A stretch of DNA of 38,347 bases, from positions 1-38,347 of the forward strand of contig DATGIQ010000472.1 in the NCBI GenBank assembly GCA_035295665.1. Direction: 5' to 3'. A model generated the notes under the pieces. That model did no database searches and had not been told where the DNA came from. It saw nothing but the letters and a program-made list of their open reading frames with translations. The first letter of the stretch is position 1, and each line of letters starts with the position of its first letter. Of the stretch, positions 33,545 to 38,347 are shown one piece after another. The position numbers and the translations under genes were made by a program. Source of the DNA: DATGIQ01 sp035295665. GTDB lineage: Bacteria; Planctomycetota; Planctomycetia; Gemmatales; Gemmataceae.

Positions 33545-34626
33545 CCGCTGTTTCTCCTCTCATTTTTCCCGGCAGCCGAACCCTCGCGAGTTGGTGGAAG
33601 CAGCTTGCCCCGTTCCAGCCGCGAGCGCTGTGGACCGGTCATCTCCTACTCCACCACATCGAAGCGCTGGCGAGCTTGCAGCTTTTTCTTCCCCTGGATC
33701 GCATCGCCCGGTTCGCTCTGAGCGCCTTGGCGTTAACCGAGCGGTCCTCTTTGGAGAATCTGGATCAGCGCCTGCACCTGGGCCTTGCACTGCTGCGCCA
33801 ACTCGTTCGCCGGCTGGAGAGCGCCCAGCTTGTCCGGCCGGACGGCAATCAGACGTGGTCACTGACAGAGCTTGGCCGCCAGGCGCTGGAGAAGGACGCC
33901 TATCCGCAGCTCCGTCAGGAGCGGCGGGTGTTCTTTTTTGTAGAAAATGGACAGCCGGCACGGCCGCCCCACTTTCTGAAATTCGTGCGTCCGCCCGCGG
34001 TGCTGGCTTGGCCGGCCAGTGATAGTTGGCGGTTCGAGCCGAGCCAACTCCAAGCCTGCGTTCGCCAACCGGCAGAATGGAAACAGCGCTTCGGTTTCCC
34101 GCTCGAAGTCCAGCAAATCCTCGGGAGTGAAACCGCACTCCAGTCCCCGACACCGTCTCTACAAGAATGGCAGCGCGTCATCCTAGACCGGCCGGAGCGG
34201 CTCGTGACGACGCTGGCTTTAGCGTCAGGGAATGACGGAATCGAACGCTTGTTGGGCTTCGCGGTCCAGCAGGAGGGTTGGGTCCTTCAGTCGGCCGAGC
34301 CGCTATTCGCAATCGATGGCCAATGGCAAGAAGTTTTCCCGCAGTTGGCAATAGATCCATCTTTGGACGACTGGCGCCAGGCTTGGCACACCTGGTGTCA
34401 GCCACGCGGTCTGCCGGCTGCTGAAGTAGCTGCTTGCGTACTGGACCGGCAAGGCCATCGCCTGCGCGTACGGGCGATGCCCCGCCTCGTCGAACGGTTG
34501 CGCGCGGCACGGAGCGACGTATTCCGAGGCGAGGCATGGCTGCTGGCGGGAACGGGCCCCATCCGCCCGGCCGCACAGATCGAACTGGTGGAGACGCAGC
34601 GCGAGAAGATCGGCACCCCTGGATAA
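33541..34626 (+). CDS. Helicase-partner protein with winged-helix-like segment
   Basis: A 361-residue protein, unrecognised by family. The segment LGLALLRQLVRRLESAQLVR followed by NQTWSLTELGRQALEKDAYP (about residues 80-125) reads like a winged helix-turn-helix with its wing. The segments FPLEVQQILGSETA and WQRVILDRPERLVTTLAL suggest further mixed alpha/beta domains. No enzyme motif was seen. Its ATG overlaps the helicase stop (ATGA), so both are made together and probably work together, for example as a DNA- or RNA-contacting adaptor. A tandem hairpin array begins 46 bases after its stop. Confidence 0.7.
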   Translation: MTAVSPLIFPGSRTLASWWKQLAPFQPRALWTGHLLLHHIEALASLQLFLPLDRIARFALSALALTERSSLENLDQRLHLGLALLRQLVRRLESAQLVRPDGNQTWSLTELGRQALEKDAYPQLRQERRVFFFVENGQPARPPHFLKFVRPPAVLAWPASDSWRFEPSQLQACVRQPAEWKQRFGFPLEVQQILGSETALQSPTPSLQEWQRVILDRPERLVTTLALASGNDGIERLLGFAVQQEGWVLQSAEPLFAIDGQWQEVFPQLAIDPSLDDWRQAWHTWCQPRGLPAAEVAACVLDRQGHRLRVRAMPRLVERLRAARSDVFRGEAWLLAGTGPIRPAAQIELVETQREKIGTPG

Positions 34627-34671
34627 GGGACATCCCCTCCGCAACCGAAATATCTATTTTCCCTGAGACGT

Positions 34672-34807
34672 GGTTCTCTGGTTCCCAAACTCGGTTTGGG
34701 AACCGCTTGGCGGGAAACTCCGTTTCCGGTGAGGGCAGCAAGTGCGAAACAGCGTTTCGCACCGTGCGCTCCCAGACAACGTTTAGGAGCGCGCGAACGA
34801 GAGAACC
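34672..34807. repeat. Array of four hairpins closed by an outer stem
   Basis: Within 136 bases lie four consecutive inverted repeats, each with a three-base loop and arms ending AAAC or AGAC / GTTT: GGTTCCCAAAC-TCG (34680-34704), GGAAAC-TCC (34713-34727), GTGCGAAAC-AGC (34742-34762), and GCGCTCC...AGAC-AAC (34766-34792, one mismatch and one G-T). GGTTCTCT (34672-34679) and AGAGAACC (34800-34807) bracket the set as an eight-base outer stem. In RNA or single-stranded DNA this would fold as a multi-branched cloverleaf. It follows the helicase-partner operon and precedes the propeller gene. Confidence 0.8.
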
Positions 34808-35031
34808 GGGAAAGAAGCCCTGGCCGCGTCGATGTGAAATCGCGCAAGAAAATGCTTGCATTCCTCGGTGCTTTGGTGTCCAATAAGAGCCGACTCGAAC
34901 GGAATAGGGCTCGCACTTACTCCCCGATTTTGCTGGCTCCTTTCCTGGCCCAGTGTTCGTGATATCTCCGCCCAGACACTGAAGGAACCGGACTCACTAC
35001 ACCGCAAGTGCTACTGATCGCCGAGGGACCA

Positions 35032-35065
35032 CCAGGCGTTGCCGCCTGGCGATCATTTTCTTCTG
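35032..35065 (+). terminator. Hairpin with T-rich tail in front of propeller gene
   Basis: CCAGGCG and CGCCTGG form a seven-base stem with a TTGC loop, followed shortly by ATTTTCTTCT. It lies 22 bases before the AGGAGG-led start of the next gene, so it could terminate upstream transcription or act as an attenuator. A wider pairing of TGATCGCC with GGCGATCA is an alternative fold. Confidence 0.35.
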
Positions 35066-35079
35066 TTGAGGAGGACACC

Positions 35080-36999
35080 ATGACGTGTTCGAAGCGGCGT
35101 TTTCTATTCCGTCCACTGGTCGAAAACCTGGAGAGTCGTCTCCAGCCGGGCTCCCTGATCTTGGGCCAGGGGTATGGCTGGTCGTTGCTGGCCGACCATC
35201 TGTCGATCCTGAATCAAGATTCCTCCCCTTTGCATCCGCTGAGCTCGCCATTTGCTTCCGAAGACCACAAGCCAGCCCCAACAATCAGCGCGGTGGACGT
35301 GCGCACGGACCACCAAGACATCGCCGTGGTCCGGATGATCACCACTCCGAGTGCGGCCTCGAATCTGCCTACCACCAACTTGGTAGACAATCTTGTTGCC
35401 AACTCGACCAACGATGACCCTGGCTTCCCCTCGGCCGCCAAACAGCGAAATCCCGTGTCGCTGCCGGCGATCCAAAATGCGATCGCACAGCCGCTCGCTC
35501 CGACACCCGTCGCTGCGGGATCCGTCGCATCGTCCCTCGGCGTTGCCGCACCCGCTCCGGCGGTGGCCCCAACGAACAACACGCCGGCGATTCAAGCGCA
35601 GCCGAGCATGGCACGATCGGGCGTGCTGCACGGGGCTACCCCCGAGGCACAACCAAGTGCAGCGCCTACCTTGCAAACGGTTCCGTTGACGCATTCCACC
35701 GGGACGGCACTGGTCCTGCACCCGCTTTCCAACTTGCACGTGACAGTCAATCATTATGCGACCGACCGCGTTCATTCCTTCGTGTCGCAACCGGTCTGGG
35801 CCACTTACCTGGGTGGTTCCGGAGACGATCGGATCCTGGGAGCCGCGCTGAACCCCGCTCCGACGGCCACGCAACCGGTATTGGTGACTGGCTTCACCCA
35901 ATCCGCCACCGACGCGACCGAATTTGATGGCCTGTTGGCCTCGGTCAGTGCAGACGGTACCACGGCTACGGTGGTCACCTTCGGCTTCGGCACCGGTACT
36001 CGGACCGAAGGGCACGCCATGGACGTCGATTCGGCCGGGAATGTGTATCTCATCGGCCAGACCGGGCAAACCAGCGATCCGACGACGAATACGGACTGGA
36101 TCATCCGGATCGATACCACCGGCACCGTCACCTGGACCACCAGCTTTACGCCCAGCGGCAGTACCGGAGTCGGAAATGCCCTCAAACTGGACTCCACGGG
36201 GACGAACCTCTACTTGACGGGAGGGATCGATGGCAATCTCTTGGTTGCGGAATTGACCAATCTCAGCGCTCCAACGCCGACAACCGTCTACGCCAATCAG
36301 TTCACCGCAGCCACGGGATCTCTCGTGGGCACCGCTATCGGACCGGATTCGTTCGGCGATGCCGATCTCGGCTTCACGCTGACCGTGAGTGGCACCACCG
36401 ACAACCAGCCCGGGCTCGCCCAGGCAGGTCCGGATGGCTCCCTTGTCCATAGCGGCACGTTCCAAACCAGCCTCGGTCCCAACTCCGGCAGCTTCGGCCT
36501 CACGGTGGATGCTTCCGACAATTTCTATCTCACCGGAGGCCTCGCAACCGCGACGTCTCCCAAAGAGCTTCTCTTGATCGTCAAGTATGATGTGAACTTT
36601 ACTCGACAGTACGCCTTTACCTATCAGTTCAATGATGCCGCGACGGGCGTTCAAGTGGATGCCGTTGGCCATGCAGTCGTGGTGGATGATTCCGGCGACG
36701 CCTTCATGGCCGTCGCCCGAGATGGTGGGAAGCTCAACGGCGGCGGCACGGGTGTGTTCATGAAACTGTTTGAAGTTAATCCGTCCGGCGGTTCGAGCCT
36801 GGATAACCAGCAATTCGCGCGTGGTACCGGCGAGGACCAGAACCGAGCGCTGGCCCTGGATAAGACCAACGACGTTCTCTACATGGCAGGATTTACGAGC
36901 TCGGCGGATTTCTCGCCCAATTTGACGATCGGCAGCTTCCAGCCCACGTATGGTGGCGATCCATACGATGGCGTGCTGATTCAGGAGCAGCTGTCGTAG
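35080..36999 (+). CDS. Secreted SBBP-type beta-propeller protein
   Basis: A 639-residue protein. It opens with RRFLFRPLVENLESRLQPGS (residues 6-25), the kind of motif that begins many large planctomycete extracellular proteins and is thought to act in export or anchoring. A low-complexity, alanine/proline-rich region (about 60-200) follows, then SBBP repeats: VWATYLGGSGDDRILGAALN, GHAMDVDSAGNVYLIGQTGQ, GLTVDASDNFYLTGGLA and similar. A beta-propeller of six or more blades is expected. The start at 35080 has GAGGAGG eight bases upstream; a longer upstream frame has no support. A strong hairpin terminator follows its stop. Confidence 0.83.
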   Translation: MTCSKRRFLFRPLVENLESRLQPGSLILGQGYGWSLLADHLSILNQDSSPLHPLSSPFASEDHKPAPTISAVDVRTDHQDIAVVRMITTPSAASNLPTTNLVDNLVANSTNDDPGFPSAAKQRNPVSLPAIQNAIAQPLAPTPVAAGSVASSLGVAAPAPAVAPTNNTPAIQAQPSMARSGVLHGATPEAQPSAAPTLQTVPLTHSTGTALVLHPLSNLHVTVNHYATDRVHSFVSQPVWATYLGGSGDDRILGAALNPAPTATQPVLVTGFTQSATDATEFDGLLASVSADGTTATVVTFGFGTGTRTEGHAMDVDSAGNVYLIGQTGQTSDPTTNTDWIIRIDTTGTVTWTTSFTPSGSTGVGNALKLDSTGTNLYLTGGIDGNLLVAELTNLSAPTPTTVYANQFTAATGSLVGTAIGPDSFGDADLGFTLTVSGTTDNQPGLAQAGPDGSLVHSGTFQTSLGPNSGSFGLTVDASDNFYLTGGLATATSPKELLLIVKYDVNFTRQYAFTYQFNDAATGVQVDAVGHAVVVDDSGDAFMAVARDGGKLNGGGTGVFMKLFEVNPSGGSSLDNQQFARGTGEDQNRALALDKTNDVLYMAGFTSSADFSPNLTIGSFQPTYGGDPYDGVLIQEQLS

Positions 37000-37030
37000 A
37001 ACTATCCGCGTGATCGGATTTGCAGCATTG

Positions 37031-37070
37031 GGGAGCACTGGAATCGGTCCATCCGCGTTCCAGTGCTCCC
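37031..37070 (+). terminator. Rho-independent terminator after propeller gene
   Basis: A perfect 13-base stem (GGGAGCACTGGAA with its inverted copy at 37058-37070) around a 14-base loop, followed by TTTGTT. It lies 31 bases after the stop at 36999 and 70 bases before the enolase-superfamily gene. Confidence 0.8.
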
Positions 37071-37139
37071 TTTGTTCAGACACGATGCCATCGCTGAGCG
37101 GGCTTGGTGCCCATTGGATTCCCCTGCGAGAACTTCGCC

Positions 37140-38255
37140 ATGAAAATTGTCGAGGTACGAAGCACCGGCCTTGCCGGCGGGACAGTCGAAGGCGGCTGGG
37201 CCGACGACCTGAAGCCGGAAGACGACATCAACACGATCATCGAAGTACTCACGGACGATGGTCTGGTCGGCATCGGCAGCGCCATGACCAGCAAGGCGCT
37301 GATCGAAGCATCGCTGAAACTACTCCGGCCGATGCTGATCGGCGAGCGCGGCGACGAACCGGCGCGGGTTAGCGAAAAGCTGCGCCAAAGCACGTTCTGG
37401 CAGGGACGCGGCGGTGCTGTCGAACACGCGATCAGCGGCCTGGATATTGCCCTGTGGGACCTGATGGGCAAGGTGTGTCAGCAACCGGTAGCGCGCTTGC
37501 TCGGCGGCATGTATCGCCAACGCATCCGACCGTATGGCTCTATCCTTTTCGATGAACCGGGGCCGCTGCGCGAGAAGCTTCAGCAAGCCCTGGCCCGCGG
37601 GTTCAGAGCCATCAAACTGGGCTGGCGGCCGTTTGGCCGGCGTGATCGCAAAACCGATGAAGTGCTGATCCGCACTGCCCGCGACACGGTCGGCTCGGAC
37701 ATCGAGCTCATGGTCGATGCCGGCGGCAGCGAACAATTTTGGCCGCACGGTTACAAATGGGCGCTGGAGACCGCCAGGATGCTGGCTGCTTACGGAGTTG
37801 TCTGGTTCGAGGAAGCGCTCCCCCCCGACGACCTCGAAGGCTATATCGAGCTGCGGCGGCATGCGCCGTTGCCGATCAGCACCGGCGAAGTGCTGACGCG
37901 ACGACAGAGTTTCAAGCCGTTTCTGGAGCGCGGAGCGGTCGATATCATCCAGCCGGACTGCACGAAATGCGGCGGATTAACGGAAGCCTGGCGAATTGCC
38001 TGGATGGCCTACGAGCACAATGTTCAATGGGTGCCGCACGGCTGGAACACGGCCGTCGGTCTGGCGGCGGATCTGCATCTTGCAGCGGCCATGCCGGTCG
38101 CTCGTTACGTGGAGTATCTGACGCCGTCACCTTATCTGGAGGAAATCATCACCGAGCCATTCAAGGTAGACGCCGAGGGATGCCTTCCCATCCCGAACCG
38201 GCCTGGCCTGGGCATTGAACTCAATCGAGAGGCGTTGAAGCGGTTTGGCTTTTAG
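37140..38255 (+). CDS. Enolase superfamily enzyme (mandelate racemase/muconate lactonizing type)
   Basis: A 371-residue MR/MLE-family enzyme acting on an unknown carboxylate (often a sugar acid), cytosolic, magnesium-dependent. The metal ligands fit D193 (MVDAGGSEQF), E224/E225 (WFEEALPPDD) and E250 (STGEVLTRR). H300 in WVPHGWNT is a typical general acid/base. K159 in AIKLGW stands where K-x-K occurs, but the second lysine is replaced (K-L-G). The N-terminal capping domain is present (MKIVEVRSTGL...LIGERGDEP). The start is set at 37140, where the conserved sequence begins; a 12-codon upstream extension overlaps the intergenic space. It follows the propeller gene after its terminator, so it is likely a separate unit. 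Confidence 0.88.
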   Translation: MKIVEVRSTGLAGGTVEGGWADDLKPEDDINTIIEVLTDDGLVGIGSAMTSKALIEASLKLLRPMLIGERGDEPARVSEKLRQSTFWQGRGGAVEHAISGLDIALWDLMGKVCQQPVARLLGGMYRQRIRPYGSILFDEPGPLREKLQQALARGFRAIKLGWRPFGRRDRKTDEVLIRTARDTVGSDIELMVDAGGSEQFWPHGYKWALETARMLAAYGVVWFEEALPPDDLEGYIELRRHAPLPISTGEVLTRRQSFKPFLERGAVDIIQPDCTKCGGLTEAWRIAWMAYEHNVQWVPHGWNTAVGLAADLHLAAAMPVARYVEYLTPSPYLEEIITEPFKVDAEGCLPIPNRPGLGIELNREALKRFGF

Positions 38256-38273
38256 CCAAGCAGAAGGACTGGC

Positions 38274-38347
38274 TCAGGCTTCGTCCCGCGGTTGCCGGAT
38301 CGTCAGGTCTGGCCCGAGGGTCGGCCCCTGCCGCTCCTGCTCCTCCT
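38274..38347 (-). CDS. 3' end of a minus-strand gene (partial)
   Basis: Reading the minus strand from the window edge gives EEQERQGPTLGPDLTIRQPR and then D-E-A and TGA at 38274-38276. The charged tail and absence of stops fit the end of a coding region convergent with the enolase-superfamily gene, but 24 codons are too few to name it. Confidence 0.35.
   Translation of the reverse strand, partial: EEQERQGPTLGPDLTIRQPRDEA

Noticed and set aside
34178..34861. Minus-strand frame of 227 codons covering the hairpin array
   Set aside because: It is antisense to the helicase-partner gene and runs through palindromes; no motif supports it.
35104..37083. Long open frame (659 codons) on the minus strand opposite the propeller gene
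   Set aside because: It is arginine-, glycine- and isoleucine-rich with no domain, and mirrors the repetitive GC-rich codons of the plus-strand gene, which has a signature N-terminus, ribosome site and SBBP repeats.

Overview
The window is GC-rich bacterial chromosome and looks like a planctomycete, most likely of the Gemmataceae/Gemmatales. This is an inference from family content: a paired DUF1549/DUF1553 and DUF1501 operon, a DUF6268-type outer-membrane barrel, a secreted beta-propeller protein with an N-terminal 'VENLESRLQPG'-type motif, a secreted transglutaminase, and several hypothetical proteins of planctomycete style. No rRNA, tRNA, CRISPR array, prophage or intact insertion sequence was seen.

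Layout. 1-6.5 kb: a GT9 glycosyltransferase and Maf; a decayed DUF433/DUF5615 toxin-antitoxin pair whose antitoxin 5' end is cut off by a 97-bp palindromic repeat; a PfkB sugar kinase on the minus strand; then the DUF1549/DUF1553 plus DUF1501 operon. 6.5-12.6 kb: an FtsH remnant, a membrane protein built of three repeats, an acetyltransferase/hypothetical pair, and a sparsely coding stretch around a Crp/Fnr-type regulator with three TTACG-N4-CGTAA-like sites. 12.7-18.2 kb: MscL with a zinc-ribbon tail, then (minus strand) ribokinase, cysteine synthase and DinB, and a divergent ClC channel with CBS domains. 18.3-25.4 kb: eight minus-strand genes reading methyltransferase, outer-membrane barrel, TetR regulator, small membrane protein, csrA, PQQ-like propeller, YceI, membrane protein. 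Matching palindromes sit before tetR and before the gene preceding csrA. 25.6-30.3 kb: a HEAT/STN-like secreted protein, a cluster of three different palindromes, an unknown protein, a transglutaminase, and a sparsely coding gap with a possible aminotransferase fragment. 30.3-34.6 kb: a translationally coupled pair, a 1092-residue SF1 helicase and a 361-residue protein with a winged-helix-like segment, followed by four short hairpins closed by an outer stem. 35-38.3 kb: an SBBP-type propeller protein, a strong terminator, an enolase-superfamily enzyme and the tail of a gene leaving the window.

Most interesting: the helicase/partner pair and the adjacent hairpin array (30266-34807), the palindromic repeat family placed just 3' of genes (2131, 26964, possibly 19869), the decayed toxin-antitoxin locus, and two candidate regulons read from operator-like sequences (Crp/Fnr-type; TetR-csrA). 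Families and motifs were recognised by eye, without database searches.
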